From positions 1-46,513 of IMG/VR virus record IMGVR_UViG_3300015371_000071: 46,513 nucleotides of DNA; one strand, written 5' to 3'. This document shows positions 17,301 through 24,421 of the stretch, in pieces. Each line of letters starts with the position of its first letter. Within the stretch, counting starts at the first letter, position 1. The position numbers were made by a program, and so were the translations under genes. The notes beneath the pieces are model-generated. The model saw only the letters and a list, made by a program, of their open reading frames with translations, made no database searches and was not told where the DNA came from. This stretch comes from a virus.

Positions 17301-18846
17301 AGGACTTGCCGGTGACGCGGCGGAACTCGGTGTTGATGTCGCGCGTCGTGGCGTGCTCGGGGAGGTGCAGCTTCACCCCGCCGATCTCGATGTCGCCGCC
17401 GCTGATGTGGCGGGTCATGACCGAGGGCGAGTACTCGTCGAGGCTGTGGCCGGCCCCGAAGATGTTGCCGCCGGCCGACTCATCGATGCCCGAGTACCAA
17501 CCCTTGCCTTCCTTGGTCATGTAGCGCGGGAAGTAGTGCACCCCGCCGGCGGTCTCGGGCCCGACGCGACCGTGCTTGATGCGCACGTCCTCGAGCATCT
17601 TGGCCATGCTCTCGTAGAAGGTGTTGCCGGCCTGGCCGCCCTGTCGCTCGACGAGCTCGGTGTAGTCGGCCATCGACATGCCCTTGGGCACCTCTTGCAG
17701 CGTGCGATGGAGTTGGGCCTCGGCGGTGCGGGCGGCGAAGCGCTTGCCCATCTTCTCGGCCTGGGCGTAGTTGATCGTCTCGAGGGCGGTCGACAGTTCC
17801 ATCGTCCCGCGCCCCGACAGCACCCGATCAGCGGCTTGGACGAGGCCCTCCTCGACGCGACGAGCACGCACCCAGCTGCCGAGCGGGCTGGCTGCCAGCG
17901 TGGCGCGACCGCGTGACGCCGTCCCACCAAGGACACGATCGACCGTCGCTGATGCCGGCAGGCGGAACTCGTGCTCGGTGAAGGGGAAGCGGAAGTAGTA
18001 GCCAGCAGGCTTGATCTTCTCGGCCCCCTCGGCGAACATGCCGCCGGCCGCCTCGCTGGCTGCACGCACGGCGGCGCGCTCGGAGTCCTTCAAGCCGTGG
18101 ATGCCGTAGCGGGCAGCGCGCTCGGCCAGCGCCTGGTCGCCGGTGAGCTCGAGCACCCGAGCCGACAGTCCGAGGCGGGCCTCACGACCAGCGCCATGGA
18201 GGATGCCCGCCCCACTGACGTAGGTCAGCGGGTCGAGAGCGAGGTCGCCGACGAACCCAATGGCGTCATCGAGCCAGATGTTGCCGGTCGAGGGAACGAT
18301 GTCGCCGAAGCCGATGTGCTCGTTGGTCTGGCGAACGAAGTCAGACCAGCTGGCATCGCCACCGTTGAACACGTCGGCGATCTCGTTCACCCCCGAGACG
18401 ATGGCGCTGTGCCCGTAGTCGAGCAGGTTGAGCGGGGCCATGATCGCCCGGCCGACCGGGTTGTTGACCACGGTGCCGAGGGCCCGGCCGAACGTCTCCT
18501 TGAGCATGCCGTGCAAGCCCTGCTCGCCAGGCCCACCTCCGCCCTGCTGGGGCGTGGGCGCCATCGTGTGGGCCAGCATCTCGTCGAGCGAGCGCACCGG
18601 GGGAGCGGTGTTGGGCATCGCCGGCTGCCGTGCCTGGCCCACCTGCGGTGCGCTGACCTGTGGCGCCTGGTACCCACCACCACCGAAGCTCTGCTGCTGA
18701 CGGGGCTGGTACTGCGCCGGGGCAGCGCGCGACTGCAGGATGCGCTGCGCGGTGCCGGCGTTGGCCCGCGGCCGGTCGAGCACGCGCGTCGGCGAGTACG
18801 CCGTGACGGCGTTGCGTCGGCTGACAACCTCCTGGAGGTTGGCCAC
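8338..18846 (-). CDS. Giant internal virion/ejection-type protein, 3502 residues
   Basis: This one gene takes over a fifth of the window. The N-terminal 110 residues are Pro/Gln/Gly-rich and flexible. Residues about 110-230 contain hydrophobic helices, including IGFVGDLALDPLTYVSGAG, a motif I associate with giant structural proteins of phages. A folded part near 435-500 holds VHYFPRYMTKEGKGWY. From about 550 to 3000 the sequence is almost continuous Ala/Glu/Arg/Gln coiled coil. The C-terminal part has PGFHVRNLISGIFMNL (about residue 3130) and RYHFDYNSLS with RRLIPFWTYISRNIPL (about 3247-3275), typical of the C-terminal region of large polyvalent phage proteins (LPD38-like, from memory). It starts with GTG in a TAGTG overlap. 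The context suggests a capsid-borne protein ejected with DNA, comparable in role to T7 gp16. No lytic transglycosylase motif was found. Confidence 0.85.
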   Translation of the reverse strand: MANLQEVVSRRNAVTAYSPTRVLDRPRANAGTAQRILQSRAAPAQYQPRQQQSFGGGGYQAPQVSAPQVGQARQPAMPNTAPPVRSLDEMLAHTMAPTPQQGGGGPGEQGLHGMLKETFGRALGTVVNNPVGRAIMAPLNLLDYGHSAIVSGVNEIADVFNGGDASWSDFVRQTNEHIGFGDIVPSTGNIWLDDAIGFVGDLALDPLTYVSGAGILHGAGREARLGLSARVLELTGDQALAERAARYGIHGLKDSERAAVRAASEAAGGMFAEGAEKIKPAGYYFRFPFTEHEFRLPASATVDRVLGGTASRGRATLAASPLGSWVRARRVEEGLVQAADRVLSGRGTMELSTALETINYAQAEKMGKRFAARTAEAQLHRTLQEVPKGMSMADYTELVERQGGQAGNTFYESMAKMLEDVRIKHGRVGPETAGGVHYFPRYMTKEGKGWYSGIDESAGGNIFGAGHSLDEYSPSVMTRHISGGDIEIGGVKLHLPEHATTRDINTEFRRVTGKSFNLFEEDFDKVSLRYIQNLAEDVGKKTGANRLLQSKGGLLRNKGDHEAMREIVDDVGTKLANEQEQLRLKDQLNDLGSQMDEARIEMAKGLHAVSSGFLKPRLQGSIDEMTALSAAQRAALHTALDQDERFSQLLGRVPYGAPAETVPSLGTLDAALENIWNDTAGELNRLGAERAEAARVLALSHDQLNDELSKIPVTARNLEQDARTAARTRKRDAELRMLRLQRDRSAIGSLHDMITEARIKAESADQLADDNGFLSLFLPGAAEARQGEVLAQRKAIAAEQGLRDRVYDRPEMSADAVTRFHNKERRTAFAANQQASAQVKRIEAASRNFVQSRRNLEDYVYTHAGALEGAKLKLEADTHTLATYRMREQDLIGVAAKRDELNAHRAMMSEFETGLYAQSRQAYEDLRGELNQLREAAEADARALAEQHTELVRIAREIDRSSTTAARNSVEPMVPVHPPLSMTPEQAAAMRADHARLRAEQGEFMQSTEGGKYLVLRTQRGQAEAEKARLEQFLADTTGPGKEYVFDANGNVRLREVNDLEGYGLAQELTDAEREWQLARRRVEAANAKLREAKLEGGAGPVKPNAEVRRLDATARAAAERLEKANEAMAAFEKRHFRPDVELTQRQYDAITKAGLRSKRLESVMSELDTKLTHYSQVVEREQQLDQMVSKLSTHSREIAERKGRDQAYADAVRAAEAAPRPRNPFTGEGVGPYERQARRINADESKALSDSARLLSYHTRWNDVPQITEAEALGLRGLSADERIAWNNATAIIRERHNFTGGVRNPIVAKARQTIKDLRGAMRNGLGAVDELGERRLERVYDQLDLLAEARGAFDPTAVQRKAIEGRVQLPEGVTQYEENLPLAELRRGRMQPREEAMRALDRGAGKGGKRNPSYEIADRARKSYRLARYLRDTAMPDLVERGALPVADRELRRVDVAGYINDSIAGLGQALERYGANPTSFAVNKLEQQAADVNRMAEFMVRYSRAMSQGIEPSDSVAAYILSVGLGQESEILAKQISRAEAALASTEPSAMYRRWQATFGTKLPPELAAARLTGEQMDELRHLSKVIPLEDSIANDQRLIAELDAKRLDGTFTSEDKGRMTTARKRIDRNRSTLTQLEQQRPTSNGTINQVIDRVVNEIEAQVHELDWSVTDFNDARHMVRDAQSIGEHRVRLEAGIGRADSEIRTFEQGARRLQDAIGEAESNGSGIVRYQPVVQDEFMMTTDQARAALDSGDIPAYLRPSLEAAIARVERGQENVITTNIQRVRAEAERLRAAGVTTPEARARLRGLEQRIASFEGRASELIEADNTVARLEDKARLTTSEQRDLAEARRLLAAEDQRTAGQAERAARAPKRRRKVTSPAIEAYAQLHGVEPTHVISSRVLREGKDVAEIPLEEARKLAQGNDNAINSLRAALSKRRTRLSALDGSINKDLRLQRQIIMDQMGPELPDVEKLQATIREVTNRAKRRRKPGDAVRLEELPQALAAAEHAADIQLSGKLLPHERELVELTQGRIDALNQFQRMTPEQLTDARNYLDELTKAVDDTRAMLGDHFDLAAATADGGAQFLTDLLSGQMELTARGAETLHLLYGPEQGEAVGQFVNMLHEMLGVQGVPTREDLRLLQNRFNMPPVTGQARSLLFGTVDPSLEDLRQLREAILMIPREQLDEVRMASREGWLAGLDDLLHPKLDTSRTFTADEVADVFRGLGTALGSDLPLLHNAERVVMDATAAGELVTDDTLRDAFREQLRSAAKAHHNDELRKSVDLVSMLGLGFSPGTPGFNGKLQSLGYAMSRQELDRTKLRRFVVDGFSKIGLVADETARERLLMRQMRKQRVDNMRIGLGAVMKDLKFTDPREPFEMLGHHTMDAVADIDRQMASFSGSVLPEGVVETINARAAELENQMQRAVEAGDYDRINEITQMQRELDGRVMTDPTAPVSTVQPTPEANPQVAYEAQVASAETSAANARDQLNRAQHALSQAKETQAGAQATGPVDLESIPELARHPDTPEDQLSQGEILRATTQFDAAMEAAAGNPQAEEQALNDFQDLMRRKWEGEPKQSQKAASDAYAAAMRGEGAPARTTNQLDAAQQAFDQAQAAADEAEAALNKLRQEGPAHTVPADTPADSLGEVDASLRAEDPDQALDWPTLNQEYDAAVRQLEGLDAQGPPDLPDLMNLPVSEREAAIAASTDSFEQARAQVAARVRKLATQRADMWPAEKARLATARRAATAEALTARVVEGATVPQRAVTWQWAQVLTKGTPSADVLRRGRGIPSPGMVERGASVGKIGNVVADVTGVRSALSGPFRQGALPQIESRLEAELEPVEAMRRALRGARDDANAQRARLQTLADTYQGRNIDAEIAAQEAERAEAEAFLSGEPGAATAATMTEDVNKRMAEADAAAATADQAAGEAMVAQRQKWEAAQRTYTDAVASADRGLAAVRSRILDTEAGLEITNKRLERAAALDFQGIRGPDFKAHIKDLREINAQRRLVPAEDQASIDMIESLLAGADDQLRQLEGLELSHADITKRLADFASGAASVADVMKWQINDGWVPMLPKLAQGSDGMLIRSELYRSINNMNTAMRKPQTWGVIGDYYTQFFKTYATATPGFHVRNLISGIFMNLVDNVRIGEMTRARRIWKDFVANPFEYTQNAPPDVQRALQAVFGSGAAGVFTDVANREKGRLLNNPLTRWNQRTGSSVEGALRLGMALDSMTKGQTLGAAMERIARYHFDYNSLSSLDHQARRLIPFWTYISRNIPLQIESMWLRPRTYLQYQHFVRNFSEAADPLTPDYWLSQGAFTMNQDAEGSDAPWYLAPALPHLRVAEPFVALSQGDLGRAIGGSVNINPMIAAPLEAFGFNQKLYTGAPVEENYEEPSAAMRALMPLFRLLGGTKPGGTTGHELLDDRYAHMARSTIPTLNLIERLTDNRGVREGRTDETWLRAAGAPVYQLTDPLRQSTRRRNYYARRDARRTQAELARK

Positions 18847-21344
18847 TACTTGCCACCCATCGTCGAGCGCAGTGCTCCGGTGCGGCTGGCCAAGGTCACC
18901 TGGGTGGGCGTGATCCCGAGCTCGCTCAAAGCATCGAAGTAGCCGCGGGCACGGTAGTAGTCGTGGTTGTAGACCACGTTCGAGGTGTTGACCTGCTGGT
19001 CGTGCAGCTTGCGCTGCTCAAGGTCGTCGCGTCGGGCACGACCCCGCGCCGTGGCGACCTCGGTCTGCTGGCGGTTGGCCTTGGGGGCGGCGCGCTCGCG
19101 CTCTTTGTAGTTGCCGTAGCGCAGCGGGTTGGTCTGCGGGAACAGCTGGTCCCACCACGAAGTAGGCGCACCGGTCCTGCTGGTCTGAGCGTCGAGAGCA
19201 CGCCGGGGTCCGACCGGTCCGTTCGACCTGCTGGTCTGGGCATCGAGAGCACGCCGGGGTCCGGCCGGACCGTTCGACCTGCTGGTCTGAGCGTCCAGGG
19301 AGCGTCGAGGCCCGGCAGTCTCGGAGGGTTCGGGCCCGCCGCGCCGAGAAGCATTGCCGCTCACCTGCTGCTGACCCATGATCGACAGCAGCATCTGTTG
19401 GGTCAGCGCCGGGTGCACGCCTTCGGATGGCTCGGGCCCGGTGCGTGGGTTCGGCATGTACCCCATCAGCTGGTCGTGGCCGTTGAAGATCGCTCCGTTG
19501 TGGATGTAGTAGCCGTCAGGCAGCGACGACAGCAGGCTCTCGCCGATCCGCGGCGTGGTCACCGTGTTGGTGTTGTACTGCCCGGTCACCGGGGTGGGCT
19601 CGGCGGTCGAAGGGAGCCGGGTGATGTCGATCTGCCCGCCGGCTCCGGGGTTGGAGGTCACGGTGTTGGTGTTGTAGTCGTAGTGCTGAGGCACACCGCG
19701 GTTGCCAGTCGCCTGGGCGAGTTCGGCAGGGTTCAGGTTCGCCAGCGGACCGGCACTGAAGATGGCTGCCAGGTCCTGGGTGTTCAACGGCGGCAGCGGC
19801 GTGCCCGGTGTCGCCCCCATGCCCTGGTTCCGCTGCGCTAACCACTGGTCGTACGACAGCCGGCCGGGACCGGCCGACAAGACGTACTCGAGATAGCTAT
19901 TTGGATCGCCGGGCCCCGGAGGCACCGGCTGGCTCTGCGCTAGAGCACCAGCGGCGAGCGAGCGCGGCCCGCCCTGGCCACCCGCACCCCCGCCGCCGAC
20001 CCCGGCAGCCTCGGCCTGTGCTATCGCGCCCGCGGGAACACCGACCGGCGCACCCGCTGCTGGGTCGGTGTTCTGAGCCTGGTTGTCCACGCCGATGATG
20101 TTCTCGATCGCGCCGCGGATACCGCCGGTAGCAACGTTGATCCCGTGACCGATCCCGCGAGCTCCCTGCAGGGCCAGGATCGCGCTGATCAGTCCGACGT
20201 CGCCTGCGCCGGTCTGGACCCGGTCACCGATGTTGCTGAGGATGGCGCTGCCGATATCGCCGACCGGGCTGGACGGATGAGGGGTGACGTGATCCATCGG
20301 CGCGCTCACCCCAGGAATCACCCCGGCATCGGGCTCGAACAGGTCCGGCGACAGCTGACCGAGCGTGGTAGCTCGCTCATTGGCCCAGTCGAGGTCCTGC
20401 TGCAGCGCGGCGTACTGGTCCTCGAACGCCGGGATGGAGGCGTTGTAGGCGTCCTCGGCGTTCTGCCAGTCAGGCCCGAGCAGGTCGGCCGGGGAGTATT
20501 CCTCGGTCGGTAGCGGGATGCCAGCCTCACGGTAGGCCTCGGCCAGCGGCGAGGGTTCGCTGGTCTGGCGGTACAGCTGGCCGTCGATCTCGACGATCTC
20601 GCCACCGGGGGTGGACTCGCCGGTCTCGGGGTTGTAGGTCGCCCCGGTCGGGCCCAGCTGCACCGACTGCTCGGCGAGGTAGGGGTCGGCCAGGTCCTGT
20701 GCCTGGCGCAGCACCTGGCCCCAGTCGATCACCTGGACCGTCTCGAAGGTGTCGGGGTCGCGCTCGTTGGTGGTCTGCAGGTAAGGGCGCAACTCGTCGG
20801 CGTCAGCCTGGGCCTGCTCGTCGTCAGGGTGGGCGTCGGCGAACTCGATGACCCGGCGCATCTTGGCCACGGCATCGGACACGGTGCCGTTGTTGGCCAC
20901 GACATTGGCCACGCGCCCCTCGAAGGTGCCGGCGTTGGCCGGGTCCAGGTAGCGCTGGAACTGCTGCGTCGCCGGCTGGGCAATGAGCTCGTTGGTCACC
21001 GTCGGCGCGAAGGCGTCGCTCGAGTAGCCGCCCAACCCACCGAAGGCCGGCAGCCCGATATCGCCGAGCCCGGTCAGGTCCATGACGTCCTGGGTGTAGT
21101 TGGCCTGCTTGTTCCCCTCCTCGACCGAGCCCACCTGGCGGTCGTTGTAGGTACCGGGAACCGTCGGGAAGGACTGGGCCTGCGCGCCGGTGGGGTCGAA
21201 GCCGAAGCTGAGCGTGTCGAGGGCGCCGACCGGCAGCAGCCCGTTGAGCGCACCACCCTGGGCGCTCTGGGCGATGAGCATCATCAGCATCTGCTGGGTG
21301 ACGGGATCGAGTCCGCCGCCGGGAAGAACGTAATCGTCGCTCAT
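18846..21344 (-). CDS. Internal virion-type protein with tandem repeats, 832 residues
   Basis: An acidic, Gln/Asn/Pro/Gly-rich protein with no cysteine and few hydrophobic stretches. The N-terminal part has a short hydrophobic helix (TQQMLMMLIAQSAQ, about 15-28). A helical region with DLADPYLAEQ and YAALQQDLDWANERATTL covers about 210-330. The C-terminal third is low complexity, with NTNTVT repeats (about 575-625) and three 17-residue tandem repeats of RRALDAQTSRSNGPVGP type. It overlaps the gene above as ATGA and the giant gene as TAGTG. Its place between the 349-residue protein and the giant one suggests the middle member of an ejection-protein set; this is inferred from position and composition. 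Confidence 0.7.
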   Translation of the reverse strand: MSDDYVLPGGGLDPVTQQMLMMLIAQSAQGGALNGLLPVGALDTLSFGFDPTGAQAQSFPTVPGTYNDRQVGSVEEGNKQANYTQDVMDLTGLGDIGLPAFGGLGGYSSDAFAPTVTNELIAQPATQQFQRYLDPANAGTFEGRVANVVANNGTVSDAVAKMRRVIEFADAHPDDEQAQADADELRPYLQTTNERDPDTFETVQVIDWGQVLRQAQDLADPYLAEQSVQLGPTGATYNPETGESTPGGEIVEIDGQLYRQTSEPSPLAEAYREAGIPLPTEEYSPADLLGPDWQNAEDAYNASIPAFEDQYAALQQDLDWANERATTLGQLSPDLFEPDAGVIPGVSAPMDHVTPHPSSPVGDIGSAILSNIGDRVQTGAGDVGLISAILALQGARGIGHGINVATGGIRGAIENIIGVDNQAQNTDPAAGAPVGVPAGAIAQAEAAGVGGGGAGGQGGPRSLAAGALAQSQPVPPGPGDPNSYLEYVLSAGPGRLSYDQWLAQRNQGMGATPGTPLPPLNTQDLAAIFSAGPLANLNPAELAQATGNRGVPQHYDYNTNTVTSNPGAGGQIDITRLPSTAEPTPVTGQYNTNTVTTPRIGESLLSSLPDGYYIHNGAIFNGHDQLMGYMPNPRTGPEPSEGVHPALTQQMLLSIMGQQQVSGNASRRGGPEPSETAGPRRSLDAQTSRSNGPAGPRRALDAQTSRSNGPVGPRRALDAQTSRTGAPTSWWDQLFPQTNPLRYGNYKERERAAPKANRQQTEVATARGRARRDDLEQRKLHDQQVNTSNVVYNHDYYRARGYFDALSELGITPTQVTLASRTGALRSTMGGK
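19177..19316 (-). repeat. 51-bp tandem repeat inside the internal virion gene
   Basis: Two full copies (19177-19227 and 19228-19278) and a partial third (from 19279) of a 51-base unit beginning CTGCTGGTCTGAGCGTCGAG on the plus strand. The copies keep frame and encode 17 residues each. The first two copies differ at only a few bases, so the duplication is recent or maintained by selection. There are no spacers, so it is not a CRISPR. Confidence 0.9.
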
Positions 21345-22390
21345 GCTGCCCGTCCTTGCAGCGCTGACATCAGCGCTGACATGTTGAGCCCAGGAACACC
21401 ACGGGACTGGGCGATCAGGTCGAGGATCGGCTGTAGGCGAGCCTGCAGGGTGGCGTTCTGCTGCTGCCAGTTGGCCTGGGCCGTGGCCTGCTGGCCCTGG
21501 GCGTTGCTCAGCTGGGTCTGGTAGGCCATCAGCTGGTTCTGGTAGTCGCGCTCAGCCTGCTGCTGACCGTAGGCCTGCTGGGCATTGGCCTGGTTGGTGG
21601 CGATCCCGCCCTCCATCCCAGCCACCTGGGCCTGCGCGGTCTGGCGCCCGTAGTTGGCGTCCATCGCCACCTGGCCCATGCGGCTGTTCTGGCTGGCCTG
21701 CTGGCTGGCCGCCAGCACGTTGAGCAGGTCCTGGAACGAGCCCTGGTTGGCGGCGTTGGCGGCGTTCGCCTGATTCGCCATCGCCGGGTCGACGGTGCCA
21801 CCGACCGAGCCCATCACCCCTCCGCCGATCACCGGGGTGGCCGGGCCCGACGTCACTCGGGCGGTGGCGTAGGGGTTGGAGTACGCCCCCTGCACGGCCT
21901 GGGTGGTGGCTGCCTGGTTGGTGGCGAAGTTGGCCTGATCGCGTGCTGCCGCCGCGCCCAGCTGCTGACGTTGGGTGTCATAGGCAGCGGTGCTGAACGC
22001 CGGCAAGCCCTGGCCCTGGAAGGCGGGGGCTGGGGTATAGGTCAACTGCGGCACCGTCGCCCCGAGGGCCTGGGCCATGGCGTCGATCATCGCCTGGGTG
22101 ACTGCCGGGCCACCGCCACCACCGCCGCCGCCGCCACGCCCAAAGCCACCACCACCACCACCACCACCACCACCCGTGGTACCGCCACCGGGTTGCTGTT
22201 GAGCAGCCTGAGCAGCCAGAGCGGCGGCCCGGCCAGCGTTGTAGTCAGCGACGCCATTGAGGGCCTGCGCGTGGCCATAGTCGATCTTGCGGTACACCGG
22301 CGCCTGCGGCTTGCGCGTTATACGACCACCGCTGCGACTACCGCTACTGCTGCTCACGCCACTAACTGGCGTGCCATAGACCTTGCCCAT
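21341..22390 (-). CDS. Gly-tract, Gln/Ala-rich internal virion-type protein, 349 residues
   Basis: The N-terminal 70 residues are basic and Ser/Ala-rich. Two poly-Gly runs separated by FGR span about residues 69-94. The rest is Gln-, Ala- and Asn-rich and probably long helices (about 130-170 and 205-330), including YGQQQAERDYQNQLMAYQTQ. It starts in a TGATG overlap and ends in an ATGA overlap with the next gene. The composition, lack of cysteine and position upstream of the giant gene fit a small ejection protein packed inside the capsid. No sequence family is recognised. Confidence 0.7.
   Translation of the reverse strand: MGKVYGTPVSGVSSSSGSRSGGRITRKPQAPVYRKIDYGHAQALNGVADYNAGRAAALAAQAAQQQPGGGTTGGGGGGGGGGFGRGGGGGGGGGPAVTQAMIDAMAQALGATVPQLTYTPAPAFQGQGLPAFSTAAYDTQRQQLGAAAARDQANFATNQAATTQAVQGAYSNPYATARVTSGPATPVIGGGVMGSVGGTVDPAMANQANAANAANQGSFQDLLNVLAASQQASQNSRMGQVAMDANYGRQTAQAQVAGMEGGIATNQANAQQAYGQQQAERDYQNQLMAYQTQLSNAQGQQATAQANWQQQNATLQARLQPILDLIAQSRGVPGLNMSALMSALQGRAA
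22110..22195 (-). repeat. Poly-glycine codon tract
   Basis: Near-uninterrupted runs of CCACC/CCGCC triplets on the plus strand, read as GGT/GGC glycine codons on the minus strand, with one interruption encoding Phe-Gly-Arg. The block ACCACCACC from about 22147 to 22173 is a pure trinucleotide run and should be prone to slippage in multiples of three. Confidence 0.85.
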
Positions 22391-22830
22391 CAGGTACCTC
22401 CCCAGGATTGCCGCAGCGCCTCGATGTTCTGCGCGGCGTAGGCGATGTCACGCGCCTTCTGTAGCTCGAGTTCGGCGAGGCTGTTCGATCGCTGTGCACC
22501 CAGCTGAGTGCTGGTCAGGTCGTACTGGCGCAGCTGCGAGGTGAGGTCGTTCTGGGCCTGACCGAAGGACTGCGTGTAGTCGCCGAGGTAGTTCTGCATC
22601 GAGCGTTGCACCACGCCCGAGCGCACGCCGCCCCCGAATCCCCGCCGCCCGAAGTTGGACAGGAAGCTCGGCGTCTGGCGCTTGAACCCCTGCGTCATCA
22701 TCGACAGGTCGCGGTTGCCGCGGGTCTGGGCGAGCGTGCGGGCGAAGGTGTTGGACGCCAGCTGCGCGGCGTACTGATCGTCGAGTCCGCGGCGCTGCTG
22801 CTCGTAGTAGCCAGAGTCGACGTAGGGCAT
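22390..22830 (-). CDS. Small helical virion-associated protein, 146 residues
   Basis: It begins MPYVDSGYYEQQRRGLDDQY in a TGATG overlap with the gene above and ends in a TGATG overlap with the next. Helical segments cover residues 5-45 and 80-140, and a Gly/Arg-rich turn (NFGRRGFGGGVRSG) lies near 58-72. It is rich in Gln, Arg and Leu and has no cysteine. It is the first of four genes leading to the giant protein and resembles them in composition, so it is likely part of the same ejection complex or a plug at the portal-hub junction. The function is inferred from position. Confidence 0.7.
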   Translation of the reverse strand: MPYVDSGYYEQQRRGLDDQYAAQLASNTFARTLAQTRGNRDLSMMTQGFKRQTPSFLSNFGRRGFGGGVRSGVVQRSMQNYLGDYTQSFGQAQNDLTSQLRQYDLTSTQLGAQRSNSLAELELQKARDIAYAAQNIEALRQSWGGT

Positions 22831-22976
22831 CAGTCGACCTGGCGCTCGTTGAGGCGGACGAGGAGTTCGATGTTCTCGGCCATCAGCAGGCCGAGACGGT
22901 TGGCGAGGTTCTCGCGCACGATGCGTTCGCGGCGCAGGTCGGCTTCGAGTTCGTCGGTGCGGTCGGTGTCGCTCAT
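22830..22976 (-). CDS. Small coiled-coil protein, 48 residues
   Basis: It starts at ATGA overlapping the S74 fibre stop and ends in TGATG overlapping the next gene. The product MSDTDRTDELEADLRRERIV continues as one amphipathic helix with heptad-like Leu spacing through NERQVD. It is too short to classify. The double overlap makes expression very likely. A role as a fibre chaperone or small virion linker is only a guess from its place directly after the fibre. Confidence 0.65.
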   Translation of the reverse strand: MSDTDRTDELEADLRRERIVRENLANRLGLLMAENIELLVRLNERQVD

Positions 22977-24412
22977 GCGTCCTCCAGCGCGGTGACGCGC
23001 TCGGCAAGCTCTTGCATGGCGGCGGTGAGCAGCGTCGTCAACCCGCCGTAGTCGATCCCCTGGCCTTCGATGGCGCCGTTGTCGGTGACGGCGTCCTTCT
23101 CGCCGACGACCAGGTACGGCACGACCGGGTCGGCTTCGTGGGCGATGAACCCCTCGAACTCCTCGCCGGACGCCTTCCAGGCCAGACGCTTCGGTTGCAG
23201 CTGCATCACCCGGTCGAGCGCCCCGGTGACCGGGCCGAGGTCGTCCTTCCACCGATAGTCCGACGGCGCCGTCGCGACACAGTTGGGGAAGAGGACACCG
23301 TTGCGAGAGCCGTTCTGGCGGATCTCCGACATCAGGATGTCGTTGCCACTGGCTGCCGTCCCGGCGAAGAACCCGATGAACCCGGCGTTGACGACATCGA
23401 CCCCACCGATGTGGCGACAGCTGAAATTGTTCCTGTCGGACGTCGTCGACTCGACCCGCCCGGCAGCGACCTCGACGCCTTGGACGTAGCCGTTCGATGA
23501 CGTCTTGCCCCACAGGAAGTAGCCACCGTAGACCCGGCCGAACTCGATACCGCCGTTGTAGAACAGGGTGGCGACACCAGAGTTGAGGCCGATCGACCCG
23601 CTGGGGCCAGCGGTCAGGGTGACGCTGCCACTACCACCGGCGGCGAATTGAATCCAGTTGTCGGTGCCAGAGTTGACGGTGAAGGCACCGGATGCCTGGC
23701 TAAAGCCACCATCCATCGCGAGGCCACCGTGCAGGTAGTTCGGCCCGGCCGCCACGTTGAGGCAGTAGCCACCCGCACCAGCCGAGGCGATGTTGAGGCC
23801 GTCGTAGACGTTGAGGCCACCGTGGATGTAGTTCGGCCCGGACGCCACGTTGAGGCCGTAGCCGCCCGGTCCGGTCGACCGGATGTTGACACCGTTGTCG
23901 ATTTCGGTGCCGCTCACCCCGACAAGCCGGACGGTCTTACCGCTGCCGTTGGCGACGATGACGGCCGTGCCGGTGTCGGAAACGAGATACATGTCGTCGT
24001 TGGGGTCGATACCCACCCACCCGCGCCGGGTCAGCTGGTCTTCGTCCATGAAGGCCATGTAGGTGTAGGTGGCGGCGGCATTCTTGTAGAGCCGGATCGG
24101 GTCGTCGGTGGGGATCTTGAAATTGAGGGGGCCGGTGATCGTGTCGCCGGCCTTGGAGACCTTGAGCGCCACGGCGGCGTCGGTGTACGCCTTGTCGGCG
24201 ACGACCTTGGCGTCGACGTAGTCCTTGTTGACGGCATGGTTGGCCGCCGACGGGTCGCCCGACAGCAGCAGCGGCTGGCTCATCGCCACCGAGCCATCGC
24301 GGTTGACGAGCTCGTTGTTGACGTAGCTCTCGATGAGTTGGTAGTTCTGCTCGATGGGTACGGCGTCGGCGTTCTGACCGTTGATGAAGTCGTTGGGCAG
24401 GATCATGGGCAT
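22973..24412 (-). CDS. Tail fibre with C-terminal S74 auto-processing chaperone
   Basis: A 479-residue fibre. Residues 1-45 (NDFINGQNADAVPIEQNYQL) match the virion-attaching N-terminus of many podovirus fibres. About 100-370 is Gly-rich beta structure with a duplicated segment (LNVASGPNYIHGGL and LNVAAGPNYLHGGL). The last 100 residues form a Peptidase_S74 intramolecular chaperone, with the Ser-Lys dyad in SDYRWK (S384, K389) and a terminal coiled coil (MQELAERVTALEDA). S74 domains help the trimer fold and then cut themselves off just before the dyad. It lies between the tail hub gene and the internal-protein genes. The receptor is unknown. Confidence 0.85.
   Translation of the reverse strand: MPMILPNDFINGQNADAVPIEQNYQLIESYVNNELVNRDGSVAMSQPLLLSGDPSAANHAVNKDYVDAKVVADKAYTDAAVALKVSKAGDTITGPLNFKIPTDDPIRLYKNAAATYTYMAFMDEDQLTRRGWVGIDPNDDMYLVSDTGTAVIVANGSGKTVRLVGVSGTEIDNGVNIRSTGPGGYGLNVASGPNYIHGGLNVYDGLNIASAGAGGYCLNVAAGPNYLHGGLAMDGGFSQASGAFTVNSGTDNWIQFAAGGSGSVTLTAGPSGSIGLNSGVATLFYNGGIEFGRVYGGYFLWGKTSSNGYVQGVEVAAGRVESTTSDRNNFSCRHIGGVDVVNAGFIGFFAGTAASGNDILMSEIRQNGSRNGVLFPNCVATAPSDYRWKDDLGPVTGALDRVMQLQPKRLAWKASGEEFEGFIAHEADPVVPYLVVGEKDAVTDNGAIEGQGIDYGGLTTLLTAAMQELAERVTALEDA
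23724..23872 (-). repeat. 93-bp-period duplication in the fibre gene
   Basis: Two segments of about 55 bases (from 23724 and from 23817) share most bases, including the exact block GTAGTTCGGCCCGG. The period is 93 bases, or 31 residues, and keeps frame. It encodes repeated rungs of the fibre shaft. Confidence 0.8.
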
Positions 24413-24421
24413 GGTCGACTC

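Noticed and set aside
19177-19316. CRISPR-like array
   Set aside because: The repeats are directly tandem without spacers and encode an in-frame protein repeat.
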